Assembly (NCBI GenBank): GCA_002803225.1
Contig: NXFV01001565.1
Span: 1-64,000, forward strand
Direction of reading: 5' to 3'
Source: Gamarada debralockiae
Taxonomy: Eukaryota; Ascomycota; Leotiomycetes; Helotiales; Hyphodiscaceae
Length of the DNA stretch: 64,000 nucleotides
The translations under genes were made by a program, and so were the position numbers. The notes beneath the pieces were generated by a model. The model made no database searches. It had not been told where the DNA came from and saw nothing but the letters and a program-made list of their open reading frames with translations. Below, piece after piece: positions 11,507-22,751 of the stretch. Numbering within the stretch: position 1 is the first letter of the stretch; each line of letters begins with the position of its first letter.

Positions 11507-12350
11507 TCACTTTTTCACATAGACCAGAGTATCTTCCAGAGGATTACGGCCAAATGAGCTGGCATATCTCTTCTCCTTCTCCTTAGCCCAGTTTTCATCC
11601 ATCAGCCTCTCACGCCAATTCAAACGCCGCTGCACTTGAGCAGGTAGATTTCCAGCATGTTCGAGACGTCGTAGATGTGTAATCTGTGCCTGTACGAGAA
11701 AACAGATGTTTACCGTACGTTGGTGAACTTCTTAATTCCTTTATTTCGTTCAAGTGCGGGTCGACGGCAGAGTACAGGCGAGCCAATCCCAGCGGCATAT
11801 TCTAACCACTTGGGCAGAAGGTTTTGGAATTTCTAGAAACAGCACCCTCTCATCATTGGTCTCCCCATTTCTGCCCTTCAAATCGCAGGGGCACACTTTC
11901 GCCTCCAAATTTTCTCGCTTGACCTTTGCCAAACTCCTCTCAATCTTCTCTTCCAATCAACCTCGACTCCTTCTACTCTTCTAATCGAGGTATATAGTAT
12001 CAAGTTTCACAGTTCAGGTAGATCTTTGCAAACTCCGTGTACGGGGCCGGACACTTTTGATACGTCTTCAAGCCCTCATACATAGGTTCTCAACACACCT
12101 GTAGAATAGTCGGTAATAGAAGTGAAGAAGTCGAAGCACAGTATGCCTGATCCCACTGCACCTGTACAAATCTTGGCGTGTTCAAATAATTCCAAATCGT
12201 CATGCGAATATCGAACGGCAGCTTGCTGAAGAAGCGGAATGTTCTGGGCGGCCTGGTAGTATTGAGTGCTCGCTCTTGCTGTGCTTTTTGCCAAGCGAAC
12301 ACCTCAGGTCTCCACAGCCTTATCATCGCTCGTAAATTAGCAGAACCCAT
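11507..12350 (-). pseudogene. decayed 2EXR-domain gene (copy A)
   Basis: Starts with an ATG at 12350 and a clear 2EXR-type opening, FRFFSKLPFDIRMTIWNYL..RFVQVQW. The frame stops at 12090-12092, where TGT TGA GAA replaces the expected TGT CGA GAA (Cys-Arg-Glu). Reading on in the same frame gives YEGLKTYQKCPAPYTEFAKIYLN, which is family sequence, so the stop is a single CGA-to-TGA transition. Further downstream, matching pieces are split over frames, ending with WRERLMDENWAKEKEKRYA and a stop at 11507. The C-to-T change is of the kind made by repeat-induced point mutation or deamination. Confidence 0.75.
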
Positions 12351-12802
12351 CGTTGCGTTTATTGTCCTTGGGGATTGAGGGAGGGGAAGAGAAGAAAGTA
12401 TCCACTAGGTTGGAATCCGGACCGGGACCAACGGGATATCCGATCACAGTCCTCTGCGTCATTTAGGGCTAGCGTAAGTACGTTGCAAAATTATTCCAAC
12501 CTCAAGAAGGCTTTATTGATCCTGAAGAGTTTCTCATTAATCTCTTTTGCTAGTAGCAGTGCGACTGTGTGATTGGTCGGCAATCTCACGTTGCTCTCTA
12601 GTTCTACATGTGAAGTCTGCATAAGCTCGCTCTCGTTGAGATGTTGATGAGTATCAGTCCTTCATGATCCTCTCTCTGAATCCCATTGGTTCTCTCCATA
12701 TCAGCCAGAAGTGACAAGGTCAATCCAAAGATCCCCTCATCCTGCCAATCATACACGTCTATCCGCAATCGTCCCAAGTTTCGGGTTAAAAGGTCTGAAG
12801 TA

Positions 12803-13535
12803 CTAGCATTGTATCTCAAGCGACAATATCGGTAACTCGTAAGGATCCCGAGGTCGGTACAAGTCAGACAACACCCGGGCTCGTCCTCTGCTGCTCCAAG
12901 AAATATATCTCTTCTCCCTTTCCGCCCAGCTCATGTCCATTAATCTCTCATGCGGATTTATACGCCTTCGTCCTTCGACAGACAAATATTCCATCCTCTC
13001 CAAAAACGCTTCTAGCCATCCGCATAAGGTCTTGTGCACTCATGTACACAGCAGATATGTTTCATGCCGCTGAATCCCCTTAGGTCGGAACGAGAATGTG
13101 GGTGTAGGTAGCCGTCAACGAGCAATCTTTTGGATCTTACTCAATTCCGCTTTGGCAATTTTTCCCCCGAGTCGTGTGGGGCCGAAGGTCTTCCAATGAA
13201 AAATATCCAATCAATCTCATAATTGAGATATATTGTCGCGAATTCGGGAGATGAAGCAAGGCATTTCTGATAGGTCTTCAGCCTTCAAAGCAAGATTTTT
13301 GACAGACGTGCAAGAGGCTCGGCGGTGGATGCGGGGAGGTTATTCGCCGAAGTTTCTCGTTCCATTGGATTTTTACGAATCGAGACGTGATGATTGTGAA
13401 CTTCCGGATCATAAGGCGGATGTTGAAGCAGAGTTTGGGAAATGGGGGGAAGGTTGGAGGTGTGCATGGTTCTGAGGCGAGCAGCTTTTTCCCGCGACGG
13501 CGCTTCTTGTGGGACTGTATGGGGTCCGAATTCAT
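12803..13535 (-). pseudogene. decayed 2EXR-domain gene (copy B)
   Basis: ATG at 13535 followed by FPPFPKLCFNIRLMIRKF and RFVKIQWNEK, a degraded 2EXR opening. The frame ends at 13278, while the continuing family sequence LKTYQKCLASSPEFATIYLNYE is found in another frame immediately downstream, so a small insertion or deletion broke it. The C-terminal piece with ERLMDMSWAEREKRYISW (12803-13039) closely resembles the corresponding piece of copy A, showing that A and B are sister copies in the same orientation. Coordinates are approximate at the 3' side; sequence to about 12604 may belong to it. Confidence 0.65.
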
Positions 13536-13968
13536 TGTCGAATATGACTGTTGGACTTTCGAATATATGACCTAGGAGAAGAAAAAATTGTAGGTTGAAA
13601 GTGCGGGCCAAGGCCAAGTGGTGTAAGGATGCCTATCAGAATCCTCTATGCCACCAGCTTAACATTCTCTCAGGTAGGAGATCGCATTGCTACCACAGAG
13701 TTTCTTTCCAATATGACCCTTCTGAAAGACACCACGGTACAGTCTTAAGCTTAAACCGGCTTTAGATCATGGACCCAGGGATTTGGGCATACCATTCCAG
13801 GGAGACTAAGCCTTAACTGGAGCTTCGAAACGTATCAGCTTTCGAAAAAATATGTAAATTCTCACGAGGTCATATCTCAAAACAGACAACAACTTTTCAT
13901 CGAAGGGCATGACTGAAGTGAACGCAACTCGCAAAGCATCCCCGATGTTTTCTTTTCCCTGATTCCCA

Positions 13969-14605
13969 GATCTCCCAAGAGAACTACGAGACGAGATATT
14001 TAAGTTACCCTTCACAGTCCAAGGCTCGTGCATGTAAAAGCAACACCTCTAAAAGACAAATTAAATCGGCACAAGCGGACCCGCTGAGATCACCCGAAGG
14101 GAGACCCAATATGAGACTGAAGTCAGACCTCATTCCAGGAATGTTACTCGCCTGCCGAAAATCTCACACAATAGCGTCAAAGCACTACTCCAAGGCGTTC
14201 CACTGCGATGGCTTCGTTCCCGAGTTATGGTTTAATTTCGAGAACGATATATTGTATTTCAATAGCGACGCTTCCCTCCTGCAAAGTAGTCACCATCGTG
14301 TGGACACATTTGGGTGGGGATACGACACGACAAAATTTTCAGACAAATTCGGGGATTGGAGAGAGTGCAGAAGCTGGCCCTTTCAATCCTCTTGTACGAG
14401 ACTCTTCAAGTCTCGTTCAGAAGCCGCTTTTCAAGATTGGGCAGCAGACATTTCGCGCTTCTTTCCGAATCTGAGGCACGTTATGATTGTGAAGGAACAG
14501 CAAATTGGAAAATCTCCGCATTTGGAATCTCGTTTTTTACATCGGGCTCACCTTGCCATTATTGAGCCGATTGATGTGAGGAGGACTTGGATTGATTATA
14601 TGTAG
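13969..14605 (+). pseudogene. decayed 2EXR-domain gene (copy C)
   Basis: The remnant begins with LPRELRDEIFKLPF at about 13972 and stops soon after. A second open piece (14111-14605) contains ACRKSHTIASKHYSKAFHCDG, very like ACRESYAVASKVYSQAFHCDG-type sequence in the intact neighbour at 15178. Within that piece the expected segment RGLERVQKLALSILLYE is in a different frame at about 14314-14400 before the original frame resumes with FFPNLRHVMIVKEQ. Two compensating frameshifts and a missing middle of the first domain make this a pseudogene paralogous to the intact gene just downstream. Confidence 0.7.
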
Positions 14606-15177
14606 AGTAAGAACAGCATGCGAGAGCGTTTTTGGTTCAGAATTGGTCTATGGATAAGAACAGGATAATCCTACCAGAATTTCCCTGGCGGAGACAGAAA
14701 TAAGCAAGACTTGGTTTCGTTTCAGATTTCAGGCCGAGGGTTGGATGTGGTGTTGTCGTTCTCGACGATATGAGATTGGAAAAGGCTAACCTCGTAAGAT
14801 GGAGCATGGGGTAGACAGAATGCGCCGTATGGAGGTTCGCTAGATTGAATACCAGAAAATGAAGCAGGGCAAGTTAACAACCCATCATGGAAACATTCAC
14901 CGAGGATATCTACCAATCGATGGACTCCACGGATTGATATGCAGAGAACTTCGACGCTTTTGCATGATGGCGGGCATGGACCGTGAATAAAGAGGGCATC
15001 AAGTTAAGGCTAGTCGGCAACTTACCGAGCTTACCGCATTGTTCCAGACTAGAACCATGGGTACAAAAGTAAGCTTAAAAAATCGAGGTTTTGAGTCACT
15101 GGCCCGCAGCCCAGTTCAGAAAGGCATATCTCCCAACCATCATTCCTACATCCTCTCAGAGAACTTCTCAAGAAACA
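14606..15177. other. intergenic
   Basis: No gene recognised; should include the promoter of the intact 2EXR gene starting at 15178. Confidence 0.4.
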
Positions 15178-16182
15178 ATGAACAAGATGCTCGCCCAAAG
15201 CTATACAATGACGCTCAACTCAAACGCTAACATCGCTCATAAGGATGAATCCCTTCAAGCATCCTTCCCCAAATTCGGCCTCCTCCCCAAAGAACTTCGA
15301 GACGAGATTTGGCAGTTCGCACTCCCAGAACCGAGAGTAGTGCATCTCGAGCAACGCCCAGTGAAGAGCAAGTTCCGTATTACCAACGCAATCCAAGTAC
15401 CAACCTGGGGATACAGAACAGACTGCCCTCCTCCGGTAATCCTGTTTGTCTGTCGCGAATCATATGCTGTAGCCTCCAAAGTCTACTCGCAAGCCTTTCA
15501 CTGCGACGGGTCAGTCCCCCAGACATACTTCGACTTCCAGAAGGACACCTTGTACTTTAATATCGACTCATTCTGTCGAGAAAGCCGAGGTCGACTTGCA
15601 TTGAAGGACCCATGCCGAGGTCAACTTGTATTGAAGGACCCAATCAAGGTATTCGGTCGTATCCATGGGCTGAAGCAGGTCCAAAACGTAGCCCTTTCCA
15701 TTTCCATGCCGCTGCGCTCCTGTGTTTTTGAACACAATCAGGAAACCTCGATTCGATTATGGATACGTGAAGCCTCAATGTTATTCGAGGGTCTGAAGCA
15801 ACTCATCATTGTGACAGAGCAGTCACCTGACGTCTCTTCGTCTGGGATTTACGATTTGGGTTTCGCAGATCATACAAGCCTGGCAGTCATTGAGCCTGTT
15901 GATGTTCACCGGAGTTTGATGAAATATAAGGAACCCGAGCGTTGGGGATTTGATCGAGGAAATCCTAAGCATGTTGTTCTTGAACACTGGAAAGGTCGCA
16001 TAGGAAATTTGCGTAAGGTGATTCAGACGCAGTTTCCAGAGGATGTAAAGAAACAACCTTTGCCCATGTTCGAGATTGATTATGGGGTTGTTGTTTTAGG
16101 GGAAGTGAAGGAGCAGTTGGACAAAGCGAGGAAGCAGTTCCACAGAGAGAGCACTGAGTGCTCTCTAGAGGCTTGTCGGTAG
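15178..16182 (+). CDS. 2EXR-domain protein (copy D, intact)
   Basis: Intronless frame of 334 residues. The start is the first ATG of a longer open frame. The 2EXR domain is near the N-terminus (FGLLPKELRDEIWQFALPEP, then VVHLEQ), followed by CRESYAVASKVYSQAFHCDG and a typical QTYFDFQKDTLYFNID. 2EXR proteins are abundant in Pezizomycotina; molecular function is unknown. Around residues 138-155 an almost exact 30-bp tandem duplication repeats the reading RGxLxLKDP twice. Closest relative in the window is the decayed copy C just upstream in the same orientation, so D is probably the surviving member of a local duplication. Confidence 0.8.
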   Translation: MNKMLAQSYTMTLNSNANIAHKDESLQASFPKFGLLPKELRDEIWQFALPEPRVVHLEQRPVKSKFRITNAIQVPTWGYRTDCPPPVILFVCRESYAVASKVYSQAFHCDGSVPQTYFDFQKDTLYFNIDSFCRESRGRLALKDPCRGQLVLKDPIKVFGRIHGLKQVQNVALSISMPLRSCVFEHNQETSIRLWIREASMLFEGLKQLIIVTEQSPDVSSSGIYDLGFADHTSLAVIEPVDVHRSLMKYKEPERWGFDRGNPKHVVLEHWKGRIGNLRKVIQTQFPEDVKKQPLPMFEIDYGVVVLGEVKEQLDKARKQFHRESTECSLEACR

Positions 16183-16437
16183 TTTCTAAATAGGAAAAGC
16201 TTGACAAATTAAACTAGTCGTAGACTAATATCTAATATCTAATATCTAATCCATCCACTTCACTGGCCCAGATGAAATCACTGTTTATCTCGCCATGTGA
16301 TTTCAAACCCCAGTACCGGGAGAAGAGAATGAAGCATTGAAGGGTGGAGGGTTCGCTCTAAATCACAAAAAGAACTTCCGGATTCGAGGAGCCGATGAGA
16401 TCCACCCTGCATTCGATCACTCACCAATACCACGAAA
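16183..16437. other. 3' flank, tandem short repeat
   Basis: Contains three tandem copies of TAATATC(T) around 16229-16250 just after the copy D gene; otherwise nothing recognised. Confidence 0.4.
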
Positions 16438-16937
16438 TCATAAAGTCGGGCTAGGAATATCGTGGCACTCGGTTGTGGTGACTACGTACCAGCCAAGCCC
16501 GATCCTGAGCATTGAGTCTAGTCCAAAGGATGGGGATTCGACACCGGCCTTTTCTTGCAGCCGTATCACTTGCCTCAAGCTCTTCATATAAAGTGCCATG
16601 TCTTCCTGTCTTGGACAATATGCTACAAACACAATTACATCATGTTCATCACTCTGACATAAAATTTCAACTCACAGCATGACACGCCATAGCAATAATC
16701 GCTCCAACAGTTCCTTTGCTTGTTGCAGCTTCCAGATCTGACATTCTCGACTTCAAGAGCTTGAGAGCTTGGCATGTTGTATAACTCGACAGTCTCGTAC
16801 TCTTGCGACTTGACCCTTTCTGTGGGCCGGGAATATCGCAAAAGAAGAATCAAATTGGCGAGCACTTGGTGGAACGCGGCGACATCAACAAAGGCGAAGG
16901 GAAATAACGCTTCTCGGTAGGATTCAATGTCACCCAA
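16438..16937 (-). pseudogene. fragment of fungal transcription-factor C-terminal region
   Basis: Minus-strand pieces resemble the middle/C-terminal region of Zn2Cys6-type fungal regulators: SYREALFPFAFVDVAAFHQVLAN (16870-16930), then, after a frame change, QALKLLKSRMSDLEAATSKG and VGAIIAMACHA, then EDMALYMKSLRQVIRLQEKAG (16500-16600). The pieces are in order but in two frames without clean splice sites, no DNA-binding domain precedes them, and downstream resemblance fades. I read this as a 5'-truncated, frameshifted remnant. A badly mis-modelled spliced gene is the alternative. Confidence 0.5.
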
Positions 16938-18082
16938 GAACTTATCGAATACTGTTCAGGAAGTGATTTCTGAATGAGGGTTTGAATACGTAATGACTGA
17001 CTATGGTCTACCAACTCACGTGTACGGCGTTCAATTTCACAGGATACTTTATGAAAAGGTCTAGTCTTGTGGAACTGAATCTTTAGATGTAGGGAAAATA
17101 GCCCAGCTCGAGTATTTGCAACTCTCCTTGTGCGCCTAGATTCACCCCGCCCTGATTTATGGCGACTGCTCTGGTCGTCGCTATACTATTGGATACAGCC
17201 TGGAGTAGCTCCTCATTTTTGGAGGTCGTGGTTTGCGCCGCCTTTTGCCAATGTCGATCATGACATGCCTTTTCACTAATCTCTTTGTCTTTCTATCCTT
17301 GATATTTGGACCTGTGAGATTTATAAAAGCAAGGCCTACTTCGTTCGGACTCTTCGGTGGTAGAGTGGTATTGAAGCAAGCGTATTTGCATCTGGATCTA
17401 CCATCACGAACAATTAATTCTTAACATAGACTGACTCGCAGTAGGAATCTAAGATCGACGAAAGGGAAAAAAGTAAGTTTAAAAATTATAATCAATGCGA
17501 CTGTAAATATCTCACTATGCAGACTTGGCATGAATTGAGAATACTAAGACTTTTGGATGTTCGTTGTGCTGGACTGCCGACGACTTCGGTCCTTCCGAAA
17601 TCTAATATCCCTCAATTTTTCATAACAGAAATCAACTTTCAGTATGACCTCGAGCTGCAACTGAACGGAGAATAAAGGAAACTCAAGTTATGAGAGTTTT
17701 GATGTCCAACACCGATCAGAATGAATCTCTCTTTACCGATGATCGGACAGCGACTCAGGGTATCGATCAGAAGTAACAGGTAGGAGACCTTCGTTTTCAC
17801 AATTTTGATTGCACTGGGAATATTTATCGTTGATTTTGCTTCGCTTCTGTCGGGATACTTTAAAGTGGAGACATCTAGATCATCACGTGGCGCAATCTCC
17901 GACGTAAAGTTGCGCGTTCGATTGGCCAATCTTCCCATATCGAAACTTCAGCTGCATCTCGTTCGCTGGCACACGCTACTGTTTCCACGCAGGTTACAGT
18001 ACATCGACCAAGAACAATACCAAGAAGGTTCGTTGAACCTAGTATCTTGCCTCACCCACTCACCCCCTGGGAGGCAATTCCG
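16938..18082. other. intergenic, no gene recognised
   Basis: No supported coding sequence. The right part should hold the promoter of the 2EXR gene beginning at 18083. Plus-strand frame 17805-18176 overlaps that gene's start in another frame and has no family resemblance. Confidence 0.45.
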
Positions 18083-19240
18083 ATGTCATCAAGAACGCGT
18101 TCATCGTCGAATACGTCAATGTCGGGGCTTGATGACGGACTGTTCAACAAGCTACCAAAGGAGATCCGACTCTTGATCTGGGAGCAAGCATTACCAGGAC
18201 CACGAATCATCCATCTTCAACGCCATCTTTTGAGGTTATACGGCATTACGAGGGTTTGGTCTGACAAGTCTATCGAGGATGTTGATGATGAAGGCTGGCC
18301 TAGATTCTTTGATGTGCCATGGGAGGATTCGGATGCCGAAGATATGTCTGACGACGACAGGCATGAACGTGATTTCTACCCAGAAGATCAACTTCTTGGA
18401 TTCAGATCTCAGAGCCCTCAGAACACGGGCCCGGCTTTGGTATTCGTGTGTAGGGAGTCACTGGAAGTAGCTGAGCGATTCTACACGAAGGCCTTTGGAG
18501 ATTATTATGCTTTTCCGGAAAATTGGTTCGATTTCGAAATCGACACGCTCTATTTGGACTTGGGTTGGCAGGGTGTAAGTGATATTGCGTTCGATGCTGC
18601 AGACTTTGGGGATGATGCCCTCAAAGTGAAGCACTTGGCTATTTACAACCATCGTGACGACTATCAATTGAGAGCCACAGAAGAGCACGAGGAACTGGTC
18701 TGCGAAATCCTGGATAATTTTTGCAATCTCGAGACCTTCACGTTGGTGAACAGGCGACATGACGAATCCCGCGAGAAAACGTCAGATCTTGTGTTCATGG
18801 ATCCTATGGAGCTGCTCATTTGGCAGTCATATCGAGGCTGCAACACCCCCGACGTCGATATGGCGAAGCTCAACTTGTGCATAGAGGAGTTGCTCGAAGC
18901 AGAGGCACGCCTATCGCCGATGACGATAAATTGGGGTGAGCGTCCTCAGAGTCGCATTCCACCTTGGAAGAGACCCAAGCCATGGGAGTTGCCCAAGATC
19001 AATCGGAAGATCATCACGACTCGCTATATGAAGGAGCTCTTAGAGGCGATTGCGGGAGGTCCTGATAAGGTCGAAAAGCTGTCTGCGCTGTCTTCATCCT
19101 GGCTCAAAGAAATCTCTCGCGACCCAGTCAGCGCATTCAATTCGGTAGATTTCACGCTCACGCAGCAACGCATGTACATGGAAGCATTCGTTGCGACCTT
19201 TCCCGAGTCTTCGGCCCGGAATATCGAGGATGAAGTATAA
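18083..19240 (+). CDS. 2EXR-domain protein (copy E, intact)
   Basis: Intronless 385-residue protein starting at the first ATG (MSSRTRSSSNTSMSGL). The 2EXR domain begins LFNKLPKEIRLLIWEQALPG and IIHLQ, interrupted by an acidic insert rich in Asp (DVPWEDSDAEDMSDDD), then resumes with ALVFVCRESLEVAERFYTKAFG and ENWFDFEIDTLYLDLGW. The C-terminal part is helical and charged. Belongs to a different subfamily from copy D, with copy F immediately downstream as its sister. Function unknown. Confidence 0.82.
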   Translation: MSSRTRSSSNTSMSGLDDGLFNKLPKEIRLLIWEQALPGPRIIHLQRHLLRLYGITRVWSDKSIEDVDDEGWPRFFDVPWEDSDAEDMSDDDRHERDFYPEDQLLGFRSQSPQNTGPALVFVCRESLEVAERFYTKAFGDYYAFPENWFDFEIDTLYLDLGWQGVSDIAFDAADFGDDALKVKHLAIYNHRDDYQLRATEEHEELVCEILDNFCNLETFTLVNRRHDESREKTSDLVFMDPMELLIWQSYRGCNTPDVDMAKLNLCIEELLEAEARLSPMTINWGERPQSRIPPWKRPKPWELPKINRKIITTRYMKELLEAIAGGPDKVEKLSALSSSWLKEISRDPVSAFNSVDFTLTQQRMYMEAFVATFPESSARNIEDEV

Positions 19241-19493
19241 CCCGGCACCTTTACTCTTGGGACGATTGTTAGAATAGTATCCTATCTCTCTAATACCTAA
19301 CATGTGCCTCAGTAAAACCTCGATTTTCAATCCGTCTCCTCGTCATGACTGAAGTCGAGGACAATGATGATAGATCGGGTAAACCTAGGTGACACGGTCT
19401 CGCGCGATCGGCCTTGTCCTCCACGAAACGAAATTTTGTCTATCAACTTGCTCTATTCGATACAGGCTGTAACTTCTCCGACAACCCCACAGT

Positions 19494-20744
19494 GTGTCAA
19501 GCAAGACGGAAGTCCACAGATCTTATATCTTGAGTTATACATTTCACCTCTTAGCCCTGACATCAAGACTTAACGAGCTATGCAACAATGTCAACAATAT
19601 CCACCGCCACATACTTCGCACCCCCTTTCCCGGCATACCAGCTCTATACCTCAAACACGAACCGAAATTCCGGCGGTTCAATGACCTACCCAAAGAGATC
19701 CGTCTCCTGATCTGGGAGGCAACATTACCAGGGCCCTGCATCGTGCTCTGGGAGCGGGAAAGTTATTGTCTCCACCAATGCTCTAGAATTTGGTCGGACA
19801 AAACAACCGACGATTTGAAAGATGGGAACAATTCATTCTTCAATATAATGCGGGACGACGAATTGGTAGGTGGCGATAAATTTTCAGAATGGGACGAAGG
19901 CGTCACTTATGGTCCCACGTTTGAAGATTGTTCTCACAGATGGACATCTCAGTCCGACCTCGCAATGGCGAACGTGTGTCGAGAGCCCCCTATTTGTGGT
20001 AGAAAAGTACTACGCCAGGACTTTTGGGGATGTGGAAGCGTTCCTGGAAACCTGGTTTAACTTCGATATGGACATTCTCCACATAAACTGGGGCTGGGGC
20101 CACGGATCTTCTCATGGTCCCGAGGACTTCGGGGACATAGCACTGAAAGTCAAGCACCTAGCTCCTATCACGACAAAAAGGAGCTTAACAACTTTGGATT
20201 TGAAGACTACAAGCAATACGTTTGCGACATCATCTGTAGCTACTTTAACGTCGAGACGCTTACCTTGGCGATCAAGAGAAACCTGGTGCACAGATACCCC
20301 AAAGGATCTCAGGATTGTAAGAGCCTTGTGTTTATGGATCCCATTGATCTGCTGGTTTAGCAAAACCTGGGGGCAGGGAATGATCTGAATGAGGATACCG
20401 GGAATGTCGATATGCCAGAACTCAACGCATGTATGATGGACTGGCTAGAGGATGGGCGATGTGAACATTGGAATGAAAAAGACGTTAAACGTTTCAGGAA
20501 AGGCTGGCTTGAAGACGGTGTTCCCAAATTTGATCGCAAAATCGTCACCGCCTCCTATATAGGGATACTCGCAGATATTGCTGGTGGACCGGACAAGATC
20601 GAAAACCTGCTCCAGATAACGGTCGCATGGGCCAACTCTCAACTTGAGAGCGACTCAAAGGAAACAGCCGAGCTGTCCGCGAGTACAACGATATCGATAT
20701 CTCGAGTTGTTCAACAGAAAATTCCCCGAATCGCCTTTTTATGA
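19494..20744 (+). pseudogene. decayed 2EXR-domain gene (copy F)
   Basis: Direct tandem relative of copy E. It starts with FNDLPKEIRLLIWEATLPGP and has the same insert position. At about 19985 the frame changes inside the conserved ANVCRE.P block (continuing FVVEKYYARTFGDVEAFLE in another frame). A second frame change follows VKHLA, after which HDKKELNNFGFEDYKQY and TLTLAIKRN are read. At about 20357 a TAG replaces the codon expected to be Trp after MDPIDLLV (compare MDPMELLIW in copy E), and the same frame then continues to 20744 with DVDMPELNAC-like sequence and AGGPDKIENL. Two frameshifts and one G-to-A nonsense change make it non-functional. Confidence 0.8.
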
Positions 20745-21400
20745 TGTGCCTCTGCCCAGAGGAGATCGCTGGTGTCGCTTGCTCAGCCCTTGAGTCTGAA
20801 CATCGAGGCGTGCAAGGGAAGAAACCACTACCTCAGTCTTGGGCTGTATAAACCTTTGAGTTTTGGCGGTAGTTCAGGAGCAGGCCTGATTCAGTAGGGG
20901 TAGGGATCTTCACTGCTGTTTGATGATTCTTCGGATGTATAGATGGATGACGACCGTTATTGCAATACAGGACGAATTGGAAATTTATGATAGGTACAAA
21001 TCAGCTGGTTCAATTGATTGATTGAACACCTTAAAGGCCCCGGTCCGAAGGAGCTGGGAATCTATCGTTCCCAAAGATCGCAAAGCCTGTACGACCATTT
21101 GCTGACCGGTCGACGTTGAGGCTGTTTGATGCCTCTCTTCAACTAACGTCTGATCAACTTTCTCCGCAATTCTTTCCTTCCACAATCAGTAAGTGGTCGA
21201 CCCAAAAGGCATAGCACCAACACGGAACAGAAACATTCCAAAATCGCTTGATTCTGTTCGCACTATGTACAAAATCCAATTATCCAAATTGGGCGGTGAA
21301 AATATTTTGATGTGAAAGGAACAAGTGCCTGGCTTTCCCCCTTCCTCTCTTCGATAACTCCCTCTCCCTTTCAGCTCTGACTTCATCTCAAGTAGAGTAT
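20745..21400. other. intergenic between copy F and the polygalacturonase 3' end
   Basis: No supported gene. Contains 3' sequences of two convergent units. Confidence 0.45.
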
Positions 21401-22751
21401 CTAGCAGGAAGCACCAGAGGGAATGTTCTTGCAAGCGCTGCTGGTCTTTCCTCCAGTAACAGAGACACCTGACCACGTCCATCCAGAGCAAGATCCCTTT
21501 CCGCAAAGAATGTAGACATTGGTTGCGGAGGAAGAAACCGTACCCTTGACGTTGGAGAGCGTAAGTCCAGTGATGGGAACGCCGGTAGTAGGAGTGCCAG
21601 TGGGAGAACCGTTCTCGTAATCCTGCTCAATAACAATACCGTACTTAGTAATACCAGAGAGAGTAATATCCTTGTAGGTAACACCAGAGACGGATCCAGT
21701 GGCATCATAGACAGTCTTTATGCGGACACCGTTCTGGGAGTTCTTGATTGTGGAGGAGGAGATGGTGACGGTCTTGACGGTGTTATCAGTGCGTCCGCCG
21801 ACGGAGCCGATGGAGAGGCCGTGGCCGCCGGAGCAAGTTCCGCCAGTGAAAGTGATGCTAGTTCCAGAGTTGATGGCGAGGCAGTCGTCTTGGTTGACAC
21901 TTTGATCGAATTAGTATGAGTGTTAGGAAGAAGGAAAGGGGGAACTTACATATTGGCACCAGAAATAGTGACATCAGTGGACGATCCAACATCAAAAGCA
22001 TCAGTGTTGTGGCCCAAAGAAGCACCATTTGCGTTGTTCATGGTCAATCCAGAAACAGTGAGAGTGGTGGCACCGTTGATGCTCACTTTGAAGATTTCCG
22101 AGTCAGCAGTTGCTCAATAAGGAAGTAAGAGTGAGTTAAGCGAGGTTCTGTGAGTTCGTAAGGATGTCTTTACTCCTAAAGACATACTATTTGAGACAGA
22201 ATATGCTCTTGAAACTCGCGAATTTGGACAAAAGAGGAAATGGATTGCTCCGGGAAATTCATACTAAGCTGAACTGGGGAGTCCTTGAAAGTAAGGCCCG
22301 AGATGGTGGACTTGGTCAGCGAGTGAGCGTAGAAGAACTTGGGCTTGGTCTTTCCTCCGTTCGTTCCCTCTCCATCCCACCATCTAGCACCGTTGCCATC
22401 TATCACGGATCCCGATGCGCCGGTCACGGTGATAGAGGTTCCAGAAACTGAGATAAGAGGACCAGACCATTCTTCGTATCCGAAGGTTGTGGTTCCCTCA
22501 AAGATGACGTGGGTGCCGGTTGTGAGCTTGGTGAGATCGAGGGTGGTTCCAGCAGGGACAGCGACGTTGTCCAAAACGATGGTGGCACAAGCAGCCTTAG
22601 ACTTGACAGCTGAAGCCGCGTTAGTGAAGGTGCAAGTGGTAGCACGCTCGGCGAGTTCAGCACGAGCGGTAGGAGCTGGTGCAGCAGCAGGAGCAGCGCT
22701 GCCAAGAGAGACAGTAGCCAAAAGGCTAAGGATGGTCTTAATTTGAACCAT
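21401..22751 (-). CDS. endopolygalacturonase, GH28
   Basis: Secreted enzyme of 373 residues hydrolysing alpha-1,4-galacturonic acid linkages in pectin. Exons 22751-22265, 22085-21950 and 21899-21401; introns of 179 bp (GTATGA..AAAG with CTGAC branch) and 50 bp (GTAAGT..AAAG) keep frame. An N-terminal signal peptide ([20 protein letters not shown]) and Ala/Pro-rich propeptide precede a Cys-containing start of the beta-helix. All four GH28 motifs are present in order: NTD (about residue 189), QDD (about 211), GHG (about 233) and RIK (about 267). The 179-bp intron is longer than its neighbours and contains an alternative GTATGT donor that would break the frame. Closely resembles endo-PGs of plant-associated Leotiomycetes. 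Neighbouring genes are 2EXR copies, not other pectinases. Confidence 0.93.

Noticed and set aside
22339..22746. 135-codon plus-strand frame
   Set aside because: Antisense of polygalacturonase exon 1.
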